A DNA stretch of 64,000 nucleotides from Streptomyces coeruleorubidus (GTDB lineage: Bacteria > Actinomycetota > Actinomycetes > Streptomycetales > Streptomycetaceae), in NCBI RefSeq assembly GCF_008705135.1, contig NZ_CP023694.1, forward strand, positions 6,795,001 to 6,859,000. Reading direction: 5' to 3'. Positions 10,601 through 19,613 of this stretch are shown here, in pieces. The translations under genes were made by a program, and so were the position numbers. Below the pieces are notes generated by a model. The model was not told the DNA's origin. It was given only the letters and a program-made list of their open reading frames with translations, and ran no database searches. The stretch's first letter is position 1. Each line of letters starts with the position of its first letter.

Positions 10601-13088
10601 GATCCTGGAGCTGAAGACGACCATCAACACGATGGTCGACCAGCTGTCGTCCTTCGCCGAGGAGGTCACCCGAGTAGCCCGCGAGGTGGGTACGGAGGGA
10701 CAGCTCGGCGGTCAGGCACGCGTGCGTGACGTGGACGGCACCTGGCGGGACCTGACCGAGTCGGTGAACGAGATGGCCGGGAACCTGACCCGGCAGGTGC
10801 GTGCCATCGCGCGCGTGGCGACCGCGGTGACCCGCGGCGATCTGAACCTGAAGATCGACGTGGACGCGTCCGGGGAGATCCAGGAGCTCCAGGACTACAT
10901 CAACAAGATGATCGCCAACCTGCGCGACACCACGATCGCCAACAAGGAGCAGGACTGGCTCAAGGGCAACCTGGCCCGGATCTCCGCGCTGATGCAGGGC
11001 CGCCGGGACCTGGAGGACGTGGCCTCGCTGATCATGAGCGAGCTGACGCCGGTGGTGTCCGCGCAGCACGGCGCGTTCTTCGTGGCGATGCCGCTCGTCG
11101 ACGGCGAGGACATGAACGCCGCGGACGAGGACCAGTACGAGCTGCGCATGCTCGGCTCGTACGGCTACTCGATGGGCTCCATGCCGACGTCGTTCCAGCC
11201 GGGTGAGGCGCTGGTCGGGACGGCCGCCGAGGAGAAGCGCACGATCCTGGTGGAGAACGCGCCGAGCGGCTATCTGAAGATCTCCTCGGGGCTCGGTGAG
11301 GCGCCGCCCGCGCAGGTGATCGTGCTGCCGGTGCTGTTCGAGGGCAGCGTGCTCGGCGTCATCGAGCTGGCGTCCTTCACGCCGTTCACGCAGATTCAGA
11401 AGGACTTCCTCAACCAGATCGCCGAGATGATCGCGACGAGCGTCAACACCATCTCCGTCAACACCAAGACCGAGCTGCTGCTGGCGCAGTCGCAGGAGCT
11501 GACCGAGCAACTGCGTGAGCGTTCCGCGGAGTTGGAGCAGCGGCAGAAGGCCCTCCAGGCGTCCAACGCCGAGCTGGAGGAGAAGGCCGAGCTGCTGGCC
11601 CAGCAGAACCGCGACATCGAGGTGAAGAACACCGAGATCGAGGAGGCGCGCCAGGTCCTGGAGGAGCGCGCCGAGCAGCTCGCCGTGTCGATGCGCTACA
11701 AGAGCGAGTTCCTGGCGAACATGTCGCACGAGCTGCGTACGCCGCTCAACTCGCTGCTGATCCTGGCCAAGCTGCTCGCCGACAACGCCGAGGGGAACCT
11801 CTCCCCGAAGCAGGTCGAGTTCGCCGAGACGATCCACGGAGCCGGTTCCGACCTGCTCCAGCTCATCAATGACATTCTCGACCTGTCGAAGGTCGAGGCG
11901 GGCAAGATGGATGTCTCCCCGACGCGGATCGCGCTCGTCCAGCTCGTGGACTACGTGGAGGCCACCTTCCGCCCGCTGACCGCGGAGAAGGGCCTGGACC
12001 TGTCCGTCCGGGTGTCGCCGGAGCTGCCCGCGACGCTGCACACCGACGAGCAGCGGCTGCTCCAGGTGCTGCGCAACCTGCTGTCCAACGCGGTGAAGTT
12101 CACCGACTCCGGGTCGGTGGAGCTGGTCATCAGGCCGGCGCGGGACGACGTGCCGCAGAAGATCCGGGAGCAGTTGCTGGAGACCGGGTCGCTGACCGAC
12201 CCGGACGCCGAGCTGATCGCGTTCTCCGTGACCGACACCGGAATCGGCATCGCGTCCAGCAAGATGCGGGTGATCTTCGAGGCGTTCAAGCAGGCCGACG
12301 GCACGACCAGCCGCAAGTACGGCGGTACGGGTCTCGGGCTGTCCATCTCGCGGGAGATCGCCCAGCTGCTCGGCGGTGAGATTTACGCGCAGAGCGAGCC
12401 GGGCCGCGGCTCGACGTTCACGCTGTACCTGCCGCTGCACCCCAGCGAACTGCCGCCGCAGGGCTACCAGCAGCAGCTCCCGGCCCTGGAGCCCGGTGAC
12501 CTGATGGCAACGCCGGAGCTGTCCGAGCTGTCCGAGGTCGAGGTCGAGACGCCGGCCGAGGTGAAGTCGTACAACGAGACGCAGAACGGTCCGGCCGCCC
12601 TGTTCCGGCGGCGCCGCAGGATGCCGGAGCTGGCACCGCGCCCGGCGCAGCCGGAGCAGTGGACGCCCGCGGAGCAGGAGGCGGCGCCGAAGCCGCGGCG
12701 CGGCATCCGCTTCGGCGGCCAGAAGGTCCTGATCGTCGACGACGACATCCGCAACGTCTTCGCGCTGACCAGCGTCCTGGAGCAGCACGGCCTGTCCGTG
12801 CTGTACGCCGAGAACGGCCGTGAGGGCATCGAGGTCCTGGAGCAGCACGACGACGTGGCGGTCGTCCTGATGGACATCATGATGCCCGAGATGGACGGGT
12901 ACGCGACGACCACGGCGATCCGCAGGATGCCGCAGTTCGCCGGGCTGCCGATCATCGCGCTGACCGCGAAGGCGATGAAGGGCGACCGGGAGAAGGCGAT
13001 CGAGTCGGGCGCCTCCGACTACGTCACGAAGCCGGTCGACCCCGATCACCTGCTGACGGTGATGGATCAGTGGATGCGAGGGGAATGA
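7620..13088 (+). CDS. osaA: OsaA-like hybrid histidine kinase with about 12 HAMP-like units
   Basis: The 1,822-residue cytoplasmic-looking sensor kinase has no clear membrane segment. Residues about 30-1100 are a long array of HAMP-like repeats, each with a GDLS-K-V/I motif and a NTMVDQLS helix, the central ones with a period of 92 residues. A GAF-like domain (about 1113-1270) and a coiled coil rich in E and Q follow. Next are the HisKA domain with phospho-acceptor SHELRTPLN (His about 1370), a HATPase domain (about 1464-1600; DTGIGI, GGTGLGLSIS), and a C-terminal receiver (about 1700-1820; Asp about 1752 in LMDIMMPEMDG). In S. coelicolor OsaA/OsaB are known for osmoadaptation. GTG 7620 follows GGGAGGGA at 7609-7616; an upstream in-frame GTG at 7590 lacks such a site. 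Confidence 0.93.
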   Translation: MESGAATRGKKARAKGGQSPSSQGKVRSGTTEVDTAALNRLMVALVSMRDGNFRKRLTVSGDGVMAEIAAVFNEVADRNLHLTGELSRVRRMVGREGKLTERLETGACEGSWATAIDNSNALVDDLVRPVSEVSRVLSAVAEGDLSPRMELRTQVPDGNGQPLRGEFLKVGRTVNNLVDQLSTFTDEVTRVASEVGTEGKLGGQARVRGMSGSWRDLTDSVNTMAYRLTAQVRDIALVTTAVAKGDLSRKVTVQVAGEMLELKNTVNTMVDQLSAFSSEVTRVAREVGTEGALGGQAQVPGVDGVWKELTDSVNTMAGNLTAQVRGIAEVTTAVANGDLSRKVTVQARGEVAQLAETINQMTETLRIFADEVTRVANEVGAEGRLGGQANVPGAAGTWKDLTDSVNTVFRNLTTQVRDIAAVTTAVANGDLSQKVTVDVAGEMLELKNTVNTMVDQLSAFGAEVTRVAREIGVEGELGGQAQVPGVAGTWKDLTDSVNTAFRNLTGQVRNIAQVTTAVANGDLSQKVTVDVSGEMLKMKNTVNTMVDQLSSFADQVTRMARDVGTEGRLGGQAQVDGVSGTWKELTDSVNSMAGNLTSQVRNIAQVTTAVARGDLSQKIDVDARGEILELKNTINTMVDQLSAFADQVTRVAREVGTDGRLGGQAQVPGVAGVWRDLTDSVNGMAGNLTAQVRNIAQVATAVARGDLSQKIDVDARGEILELKNTLNTMVDQLSSFAQEVTRVAREVGTEGILGGQAEVQGVSGTWKDLTQSVNGMANNLTIQVRNIAEVTTAVARGDLSKKITVDAKGEILELVTTVNTMVDQLSSFAEQVTRVAREVGTEGILGGQAHVPGVTGIWKDLSDNVNLMAKNLTTQVRNISQVSAAVANGDLTRQVTIEARGEVAQLADTINTMVKTLSSFAEQVTKVAREVGTDGILGGQAHVPGVAGTWKDLTESVNQMASNLTGQVRNIAMVTTAIAKGDLTKKIDIDARGEILELKTTINTMVDQLSSFAEEVTRVAREVGTEGQLGGQARVRDVDGTWRDLTESVNEMAGNLTRQVRAIARVATAVTRGDLNLKIDVDASGEIQELQDYINKMIANLRDTTIANKEQDWLKGNLARISALMQGRRDLEDVASLIMSELTPVVSAQHGAFFVAMPLVDGEDMNAADEDQYELRMLGSYGYSMGSMPTSFQPGEALVGTAAEEKRTILVENAPSGYLKISSGLGEAPPAQVIVLPVLFEGSVLGVIELASFTPFTQIQKDFLNQIAEMIATSVNTISVNTKTELLLAQSQELTEQLRERSAELEQRQKALQASNAELEEKAELLAQQNRDIEVKNTEIEEARQVLEERAEQLAVSMRYKSEFLANMSHELRTPLNSLLILAKLLADNAEGNLSPKQVEFAETIHGAGSDLLQLINDILDLSKVEAGKMDVSPTRIALVQLVDYVEATFRPLTAEKGLDLSVRVSPELPATLHTDEQRLLQVLRNLLSNAVKFTDSGSVELVIRPARDDVPQKIREQLLETGSLTDPDAELIAFSVTDTGIGIASSKMRVIFEAFKQADGTTSRKYGGTGLGLSISREIAQLLGGEIYAQSEPGRGSTFTLYLPLHPSELPPQGYQQQLPALEPGDLMATPELSELSEVEVETPAEVKSYNETQNGPAALFRRRRRMPELAPRPAQPEQWTPAEQEAAPKPRRGIRFGGQKVLIVDDDIRNVFALTSVLEQHGLSVLYAENGREGIEVLEQHDDVAVVLMDIMMPEMDGYATTTAIRRMPQFAGLPIIALTAKAMKGDREKAIESGASDYVTKPVDPDHLLTVMDQWMRGE
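8050..10950 (+). repeat. Tandem 276-bp repeats encoding HAMP units of OsaA
   Basis: The codons for the GDL motif recur near 8629, 8905, 9181, 9457, 9733, 10009, 10285, 10561 and 10837, exactly 276 bp (92 codons) apart. Two more degenerate copies lie before them, near 8047 and 8353. Adjacent copies near 9455 and 9731 are almost identical in DNA. The array could support slippage or unequal recombination in steps of one HAMP unit. Confidence 0.9.
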
Positions 13089-13395
13089 GGGGAACGTTGG
13101 ACCGTTACGCAACGTTGGCGGGAAGGTTCGGTGTTCACACGGAGTTGCGGACTCAGTGTGCGCATAGTCGTGTAGAAGTACGAGATCTGGGGAACCTTCT
13201 GGTCTCCTGCTGCGTTTCTGCTATGTGCACAGTGACATCCCGGTGACAGGGTGTGGCGACAGGCGGGGTGCGGCTACGATGACCGGCACAAGGACGGGCG
13301 GCGCAAGGGAGTCGTCCCCTGGGGCGGCACCCACCGGTGCGACCCCAGGTCCTGCGGACAGGGGAGGCCCCACGCCGGGGCGAGGAGGGCGGGCC
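13089..13395. promoter_or_regulatory. osaA-osaB intergenic region
   Basis: About 300 bp separate the two genes, so osaB probably has its own promoter in addition to read-through. A possible stress-sigma-like signal is GTGT (13170-13173), a 16-nt spacer, then GGGAAC (13190-13195). This resembles the SigB/SigH class only loosely. The osaB frame is open from GTG 13225, but the upstream part is Gly/Pro-rich and has no ribosome binding site. Confidence 0.35.
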
Positions 13396-14064
13396 ATGGT
13401 GCAGAAGGCCAAGATCCTCCTGGTCGATGACCGGCCGGAGAATCTGCTTGCGCTGGAGGCGATCCTCTCTGCGCTCGATCAGACGCTGGTGCGGGCATCG
13501 TCCGGGGAGGAAGCGCTCAAAGCGCTGCTCACGGACGACTTCGCGGTCATTCTGCTGGATGTCCAGATGCCGGGCATGGACGGCTTCGAAACAGCCGCGC
13601 ACATCAAGCGGCGGGAGCGGACCCGGGACATCCCGATCATCTTCCTCACCGCGATCAACCACGGGCCGCACCACACCTTCCGGGGTTACGCGGCGGGCGC
13701 GGTCGACTACATCTCCAAGCCGTTCGACCCGTGGGTGCTGCGTGCGAAGGTCTCCGTCTTCGTCGAGCTGTACATGAAGAACTGCCAGCTGCGTGAGCAG
13801 GCCTCGCTGCTGCGGCTCCAGTTGGAGGGCAACGGCAAGGACGCGGACGGTGAGGCCAAGGAGTCGGCCGGTCTGCTCGCCGAGCTCGCGGCCGTCGAGG
13901 AGCAGGCCGAGGCGCTGACCAAGCAGCTCAACGACGACTCGACGGACGCGGCGGCGGTGGCCACGGCGGCTCATCTGGAGCGCAAGCTCACGGGGTTGCG
14001 GCGGGCGCTGGACGCGCTGGAGCCGGGCACCGGGAGCACGTCGTCGGTGTCCTCGCAGAACTGA
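13396..14064 (+). CDS. osaB: OsaB-like response regulator without DNA-binding domain
   Basis: The 222-residue product has an N-terminal receiver domain (about 1-125; ILLVDDRPENLLALE, phospho-acceptor in LLDVQMPGMDG, KPFDPW). The C-terminal half is an acidic coiled coil of leucine-rich heptads with no helix-turn-helix. It is therefore likely an output or adaptor protein acting by protein contact. ATG 13396 is chosen because GAGGAGGGCGG lies just upstream; frames open to 13225 give low-complexity extensions. It lies downstream of the hybrid kinase osaA, its known partner in S. coelicolor, where osaB mutants fail to form aerial hyphae under osmotic stress. Confidence 0.9.
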   Translation: MVQKAKILLVDDRPENLLALEAILSALDQTLVRASSGEEALKALLTDDFAVILLDVQMPGMDGFETAAHIKRRERTRDIPIIFLTAINHGPHHTFRGYAAGAVDYISKPFDPWVLRAKVSVFVELYMKNCQLREQASLLRLQLEGNGKDADGEAKESAGLLAELAAVEEQAEALTKQLNDDSTDAAAVATAAHLERKLTGLRRALDALEPGTGSTSSVSSQN

Positions 14065-14191
14065 CGCCCGGGCAGGCGTCGTTGCCCGCCCATGAGCGCG
14101 CGTCAGTTCTGTGCCTCTCCCGGAGCGACACGAACGGGTGAAGCCGTAGGCACACGTGTCCCTTGTCGTCTCCACCGGTAACCTCACACCC

Positions 14192-16927
14192 ATGGCCTCA
14201 CGTCCCTCCGCAGCCAAGAAGACGCCCGCGAAGAAGGCGGCCGCTTCGGCGAAGGCTCCGGCGAAGAAGGCCGCTGCCAAAAGGGCTCCAGCGAAAAGGG
14301 CGCCCGCCAAGAAGGCCGCGGCCAAGAAGGCCGCGCCCAAACCGGCTCCGAGCCCGACCGGGGGCATCTACCGGCTCGTGCGCGCCCTGTGGCTCGGGGT
14401 CGCACATGCCGTCGGCGCCGTCTTCCGCGGCATAGGGCAGGGCGCCAAGAACCTCGACCCTGCTCACCGCAAGGACGGCGTCGCCCTGCTGCTACTCGGT
14501 ATCGCGCTGATCGTCGCCGCGGGCACATGGGCCGATCTGAAGGGCCCTGTGGGCGACCTGGTCGAGATCCTGGTGACCGGCGCCTTCGGCAGGCTCGACC
14601 TGCTCGTGCCGATCCTGCTCGCCGTCATCGCCGTGCGGTTCATCCGCCACCCGGAGAAGCCCGAGGCCAACGGACGCATCGTCATCGGCCTGTCCGCGCT
14701 CCTCATCGGCGTGCTCGGCCAGGTCCACATCGCCTGCGGCTCACCGGCGCGCGGCGAGGGCATGCAGGCCATAAGGGACGCCGGCGGCCTCATCGGCTGG
14801 GCCATGGCGACCCCGCTGTCGTACGCCATGGGCGACATGCTCGCCGTGCCGCTGCTCGTACTGCTGACGATCTTCGGGCTGCTGGTCGTCACGGCCACCC
14901 CGGTCAACGCCATCCCGCAGCGGCTGCGGCTGCTCGGGGTGCGGCTGGGGATCGTCCGCGACCCTGCCGACGACGAGTTCGGGGAGGACGACGAGCGCTA
15001 CGACGAGCAGTGGCGTGAGGCGCTGCCCGCCCGGCCGCGCGGCAGGCGTGCGCCGGAGCCGACGGCGTACGACCCCGACAGCGCGGAGCAGGAGGCCCTC
15101 TCCCGGCGCCGCGGCCGTCCCCGGCGGTCGGCCGTGCCGCAGCCGGACATGGACCGGCCCAGGGACGCCGTGGACGTCGCCGCGGCGGCTGCCGCCGCGC
15201 TGGACGGGGCCGTCCTGCACGGGATGCCGCCCTCGCCGATCGTCGCGGACCTCACCCAGGGCGTGACCGTCGGGGACCGCGAGCCCACCACGCCGACGCC
15301 TGTCCCGGCCGCCCGGCCGCAGCAGGAGAAGGTCGAGCAGGACCAGCCCGAGCAGGAGAAGCCGAAGGCGGGCGTCCGCGACCTCACCAAGTCCCCGCCC
15401 GCCAAGCCCCGCGACCTGCCCCCGCGCGCTGAACAGCTCCAGCTGTCCGGCGACATCACGTACGCGCTGCCGTCACTCGACCTCCTCACGCGCGGGGGCC
15501 CCGGCAAGGCCCGCAGCGCCGCCAACGACGCCATAGTCGCCGCGCTCACCAACGTCTTCACCGAGTTCAAGGTGGACGCGAGCGTCACCGGATTCACGCG
15601 CGGGCCGACGGTCACGCGCTACGAGATCGAGCTCGGCCCCGCCGTGAAGGTCGAGCGGATCACCGCGCTGGCCAAGAACATCGCCTACGCCGTCGCCAGC
15701 CCGGACGTGCGGATCATCAGCCCGATCCCCGGCAAGTCCGCGGTCGGCATCGAGATCCCGAACACCGACCGGGAGATGGTCAACCTCGGTGACGTCCTGC
15801 GGCTCGCGGAGTCCGCGGAGGACGACGACCCGATGCTGGTCGCCTTCGGCAAGGACGTCGAGGGCGGCTACGTCATGCACTCGCTGGCGAAGATGCCGCA
15901 CATGCTGGTCGCCGGCGCCACCGGCTCCGGAAAGTCGTCCTGCATCAACTGCCTGATCACCTCGATCATGATGCGGGCGACCCCCGAGGACGTCCGGATG
16001 ATCCTCGTCGACCCCAAGCGGGTCGAGCTGACCGCCTACGAGGGCATCCCGCACCTGATCACCCCGATCATCACCAATCCCAAGCGGGCCGCCGAGGCGC
16101 TCCAGTGGGTCGTACGCGAGATGGACCTGCGCTACGACGACCTGGCCGCCTACGGCTACCGGCACATCGACGACTTCAACCGGGCCGTGCGCGAGGGCAA
16201 GGTCAAGGCGCCCGAGGGCAGTGAGCGCGAGCTCCAGCCGTACCCGTACCTGCTGGTCATCGTCGACGAGCTCGCCGACCTGATGATGGTCGCGCCGCGG
16301 GACGTCGAGGACGCGATCGTGCGCATCACGCAGCTCGCGCGCGCCGCCGGCATCCACCTCGTGCTCGCCACACAGCGGCCGTCGGTCGACGTCGTCACCG
16401 GCCTGATCAAGGCGAACGTGCCGTCGCGGCTGGCCTTCGCCACGTCGTCGCTGGCCGACTCGCGGGTCATCCTCGACCAGCCGGGCGCCGAGAAGCTCAT
16501 CGGCAAGGGCGACGGGCTGTTCCTGCCGATGGGCGCCAACAAGCCGACCCGTATGCAGGGCGCCTTCGTGACCGAGGAGGAGATCGCGGGCGTCGTCCAG
16601 CACTGCAAGGACCAGATGGCGCCCGTCTTCCGGGACGACGTCACCGTCGGGACCAAGCAGAAGAAGGAGATCGACGAGGACATCGGTGACGACCTCGACC
16701 TGCTGTGCCAGGCGGCCGAACTGGTCGTCTCGACGCAGTTCGGGTCGACGTCCATGCTCCAGCGCAAGCTGCGCGTCGGCTTCGCCAAGGCCGGGCGGCT
16801 GATGGACCTGATGGAGTCCCGCAACATCGTCGGACCGAGCGAGGGTTCGAAGGCTCGTGACGTTCTTGTGAAGCCTGACGAGCTGGATGGCGTGCTCGCG
16901 CTGATCCGGGGGGAGTCTGAAGGGTAG
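14192..16927 (+). CDS. ftsK: DNA translocase FtsK/SpoIIIE
   Basis: The 911-residue translocase moves chromosomal DNA through closing septa. Residues 1-50 are a Lys/Ala tail of KKA-type repeats. Four or so membrane segments span about 85-235, followed by an acidic Pro/Glu-rich linker. The motor domain has Walker A GATGSGKS (about 577-584), Walker B LLVIVDELADL (about 686) and an ATQRPS motif. The C-terminal gamma winged-helix domain (about 840-905) would read KOPS/FRS sites. ATG 14192 is preferred over GTG 14156. There is no clear ribosome binding site, but a TAACCT box ends 7 nt before the ATG, suggesting a leaderless transcript. Confidence 0.95.
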   Translation: MASRPSAAKKTPAKKAAASAKAPAKKAAAKRAPAKRAPAKKAAAKKAAPKPAPSPTGGIYRLVRALWLGVAHAVGAVFRGIGQGAKNLDPAHRKDGVALLLLGIALIVAAGTWADLKGPVGDLVEILVTGAFGRLDLLVPILLAVIAVRFIRHPEKPEANGRIVIGLSALLIGVLGQVHIACGSPARGEGMQAIRDAGGLIGWAMATPLSYAMGDMLAVPLLVLLTIFGLLVVTATPVNAIPQRLRLLGVRLGIVRDPADDEFGEDDERYDEQWREALPARPRGRRAPEPTAYDPDSAEQEALSRRRGRPRRSAVPQPDMDRPRDAVDVAAAAAAALDGAVLHGMPPSPIVADLTQGVTVGDREPTTPTPVPAARPQQEKVEQDQPEQEKPKAGVRDLTKSPPAKPRDLPPRAEQLQLSGDITYALPSLDLLTRGGPGKARSAANDAIVAALTNVFTEFKVDASVTGFTRGPTVTRYEIELGPAVKVERITALAKNIAYAVASPDVRIISPIPGKSAVGIEIPNTDREMVNLGDVLRLAESAEDDDPMLVAFGKDVEGGYVMHSLAKMPHMLVAGATGSGKSSCINCLITSIMMRATPEDVRMILVDPKRVELTAYEGIPHLITPIITNPKRAAEALQWVVREMDLRYDDLAAYGYRHIDDFNRAVREGKVKAPEGSERELQPYPYLLVIVDELADLMMVAPRDVEDAIVRITQLARAAGIHLVLATQRPSVDVVTGLIKANVPSRLAFATSSLADSRVILDQPGAEKLIGKGDGLFLPMGANKPTRMQGAFVTEEEIAGVVQHCKDQMAPVFRDDVTVGTKQKKEIDEDIGDDLDLLCQAAELVVSTQFGSTSMLQRKLRVGFAKAGRLMDLMESRNIVGPSEGSKARDVLVKPDELDGVLALIRGESEG

Positions 16928-17190
16928 GTAAGCGGGACACGCCGGTCGCCTCGCCGAGTGGTACTGCAATCGGGTGTCCGGATCGTGACTCACCCGTAAG
17001 GGATCATTGAGCAACCGTTTCCCGTCGGCGTACGTCAAGTTGAGGGAAGCGACGAACAGCTTCCCCACCATCGGAATGTCGGGCCATTCCGATGGCGTAC
17101 AAAGTGCCACCGCCCGGTTGCCCCACCCTTTTGTACCCCCCCTAGACTGAACCTCCAGCACAGGCGGCTACACGCTCGAAAGGCGCCCCC

Positions 17191-18039
17191 GTGTCCATCG
17201 GCAACTCCCCTGAAGACGAGCGTCCGTTCGAAGACGAGCGCGTCGAAGAAGACCGCGAGGAAGCCCGCCCCTCCATCGGCCGTGCCCTTCAGCAGGCGCG
17301 AATCGCCGCTGGGCTGACCGTCGACGACATCAGTAGCGCCACCCGGGTCCGCATGAACATCGTGCACGCCATCGAGGCGGACGACTTCACCGCCTGTGGC
17401 GGGGACGTCTATGCCCGCGGGCACATCCGGACCCTGGCCAAGGCTGTCCACCTCGACCCCGCCCCGCTGCTCGCCCAGTACGGCGACGAGCACGGCGGGC
17501 GCCCGGCACCGACACCGGCTGCTCCCCTGTTCGAGGCGGAACGTATCCGTCCGGAGCGGCGGGGGCCCAACTGGACCGCCGCCATGGTCGCCGCGATCGT
17601 CGCCGTGATCGGTTTCGTCGGGTTCACGATGTTCCAGGGCGGCGACGACGGCGCCAACGAGGCGAACGTGGCCGAGGGCTCCACGCCCGGCGACTCCGCC
17701 TCCCCGACCACCAAGACCAAGAAGCCCGCCGACCCCGAGCCCGAGCCGTCCGACAGCGCCATCGCGGCCGCGCCGCAGGACAAGGTGACGGTCCAGGTGG
17801 CCGCCGTCGACGGCCGCAGCTGGATCGCCGCCAAGGATCACAACGGCCGGATGATCTTCGACGGCGTCCTCAAGCAGGGCGACACCAAGACCTTCCAGGA
17901 CAGCTCGAAGGTCCAACTCGTCCTCGGTGACGCCGGCGCGATCGACCTCTTCGTCAACGGCAAGAAGATCAAGGACGACTTCCAGCCGGGCGCCGTGGAG
18001 CGCCTGACGTACACGAAGGGCGACCCCGAAGCCGGATAA
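17191..18039 (+). CDS. RodZ-like HTH membrane protein (HTH_25 / DUF4115)
   Basis: The 282-residue protein has an acidic N-terminus and a Cro/CI-type helix-turn-helix (about 28-95; RPSIGRALQQARIAAGLTVD). A single transmembrane segment lies near 128-150 (AAMVAAIVAVIGFVGFTMF). A linker follows, then a C-terminal DUF4115 beta domain (about 200-280). This is the architecture of RodZ, which links the cytoskeleton and cell-wall synthesis; Streptomyces homologues are little characterised. GTG 17191 has AAAGG 8 nt upstream. It lies between ftsK and rimO on the same strand, about 260 nt after ftsK, so it likely has its own promoter (possible TAGACT box at 17143-17148). Confidence 0.85.
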   Translation: MSIGNSPEDERPFEDERVEEDREEARPSIGRALQQARIAAGLTVDDISSATRVRMNIVHAIEADDFTACGGDVYARGHIRTLAKAVHLDPAPLLAQYGDEHGGRPAPTPAAPLFEAERIRPERRGPNWTAAMVAAIVAVIGFVGFTMFQGGDDGANEANVAEGSTPGDSASPTTKTKKPADPEPEPSDSAIAAAPQDKVTVQVAAVDGRSWIAAKDHNGRMIFDGVLKQGDTKTFQDSSKVQLVLGDAGAIDLFVNGKKIKDDFQPGAVERLTYTKGDPEAG

Positions 18040-18131
18040 CCGGTCCGAGGGACGCAGTCACCACGGGGTTGGCCGGGAACGGCCAACCCCGTCGACGTGG
18101 GGTGTCAGCGGGACGAAGTACTCTAGAGCCC

Positions 18132-19613
18132 ATGCCTGAACGCCGTACCGTCGCACTCGTCACCCTTGGCTGCGCCCGTAACGAGGTGGACTCGGAGGAG
18201 CTCGCAGGCCGTTTGGAGGCGGACGGCTGGCAGCTCGTGGAGGACGCCGGGGACGCGGACGTCGCTGTCGTGAACACCTGTGGCTTCGTCGAGGCCGCCA
18301 AGAAGGACTCCGTCGACGCCCTCCTGGAGGCCAACGACCTCAAGGGGCACGGCAGAACCCAGGCCGTCGTGGCGGTGGGCTGCATGGCCGAGCGGTACGG
18401 CAAGGAACTCGCCGAGGCCCTCCCCGAGGCCGACGGCGTCCTGGGGTTCGACGACTACACGGACATCTCGGACCGGCTCCAGACGATCCTCAACGGCGGC
18501 ATCCACGCCTCGCACACCCCGCGCGACCGGCGCAAGCTGCTGCCGATCAGCCCGGCCGAGCGGCAGGAGTCGGCCGGCGCGGTCGCACTGCCCGGGCACG
18601 CCCCGGCCGACCTTCCGGAGGGCCTCGCTCCGGCTTCCGGCCCGCGCGCGCCCCTGCGCCGCCGCCTGGACGGCTCCCCGGTCGCCTCCGTGAAGCTCGC
18701 CTCCGGCTGCGACCGGCGCTGCTCCTTCTGCGCCATCCCGTCCTTCCGGGGCTCCTTCATCTCCCGCCGCCCGAGCGACGTGCTGAACGAGACGCGCTGG
18801 CTGGCCGAGCAGGGCGTGAAGGAGATCATGCTGGTCTCCGAGAACAACACCTCCTACGGCAAGGACCTCGGCGACATCCGCCTGCTGGAGTCGCTGCTGC
18901 CCGAGCTCGCCGAGGTGGACGGCATCGAGCGGGTCCGGGTGAGCTACCTCCAGCCCGCGGAGATGCGGCCGGGCCTGATCGACGTGCTGACGTCGACCCC
19001 GAAGGTCGCGCCCTACTTCGACCTCTCCTTCCAGCACTCCGCGCCCGGCGTGCTGCGCGCGATGCGCCGCTTCGGCGACACCGACCGGTTCCTGGAACTG
19101 CTCGACACGATCCGCAGCAAGGCGCCCGAGGCCGGCGTGCGCTCCAACTTCATCGTCGGTTTCCCCGGCGAGAGCGAGGCCGACCTCGCCGAGCTGGAGC
19201 GGTTCCTGAACGGCGCGCGGCTGGACGCCATCGGCGTCTTCGGCTACTCCGACGAGGAGGGCACCGAGGCGGCGACCTACGAGAACAAGCTCGACGAGGA
19301 CGTCGTCGCCGAGCGGCTGGCCCGCGTCTCGCGGCTGGCCGAGGAGCTCGTCTCGCAGCGCGCCGAGGAGCGCGTCGGCCAGACGGTGCACGTGCTCGTC
19401 GAGTCCGTCGACGACGAGGAGGGCGTGTACGGCCGTGCGGCGCACCAGGCGCCCGAGACGGACGGCCAGGTGCTGCTCACGAGCGGCGCGGGTCTGAGCA
19501 GCGGCCGTATGGTCGAGGCGAAGGTGGTCGGTACGGAGGGCGTCGACCTGGTGGCCGAGCCGCTTCAGGGCTCGTTCGCGTCGTCGGCGTGTAGTGAGGA
19601 GGCGGGCAGATGA
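18132..19613 (+). CDS. rimO: Ribosomal protein uS12 methylthiotransferase RimO
   Basis: The 493-residue radical SAM enzyme methylthiolates the conserved Asp of ribosomal protein S12. It has an N-terminal UPF0004 domain (LGCARNEVDSEELAGRL; further Cys in NTCGF and VGCMAERYG). The radical SAM cluster is in GCDRRCSFCAIPSFRG (about residue 195), and a TRAM domain ends it. The paralogue miaB lies at 50396. ATG 18132 starts the family-typical MPERRTVALVTLGC. A TACTCT box ends 7 nt before it and no ribosome binding site is present, so translation may be leaderless. Its stop overlaps the pgsA start (ATGA), indicating coupling. Confidence 0.95.
   Translation: MPERRTVALVTLGCARNEVDSEELAGRLEADGWQLVEDAGDADVAVVNTCGFVEAAKKDSVDALLEANDLKGHGRTQAVVAVGCMAERYGKELAEALPEADGVLGFDDYTDISDRLQTILNGGIHASHTPRDRRKLLPISPAERQESAGAVALPGHAPADLPEGLAPASGPRAPLRRRLDGSPVASVKLASGCDRRCSFCAIPSFRGSFISRRPSDVLNETRWLAEQGVKEIMLVSENNTSYGKDLGDIRLLESLLPELAEVDGIERVRVSYLQPAEMRPGLIDVLTSTPKVAPYFDLSFQHSAPGVLRAMRRFGDTDRFLELLDTIRSKAPEAGVRSNFIVGFPGESEADLAELERFLNGARLDAIGVFGYSDEEGTEAATYENKLDEDVVAERLARVSRLAEELVSQRAEERVGQTVHVLVESVDDEEGVYGRAAHQAPETDGQVLLTSGAGLSSGRMVEAKVVGTEGVDLVAEPLQGSFASSACSEEAGR

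Noticed and set aside
4488..13112. A 2,874-codon minus-strand open frame across osaC and antisense to osaA
   Set aside because: Only the 3' part up to 7115 has family motifs. The rest is low-complexity His/Leu/Arg/Gly sequence created by the third-position GC of osaA on the opposite strand.
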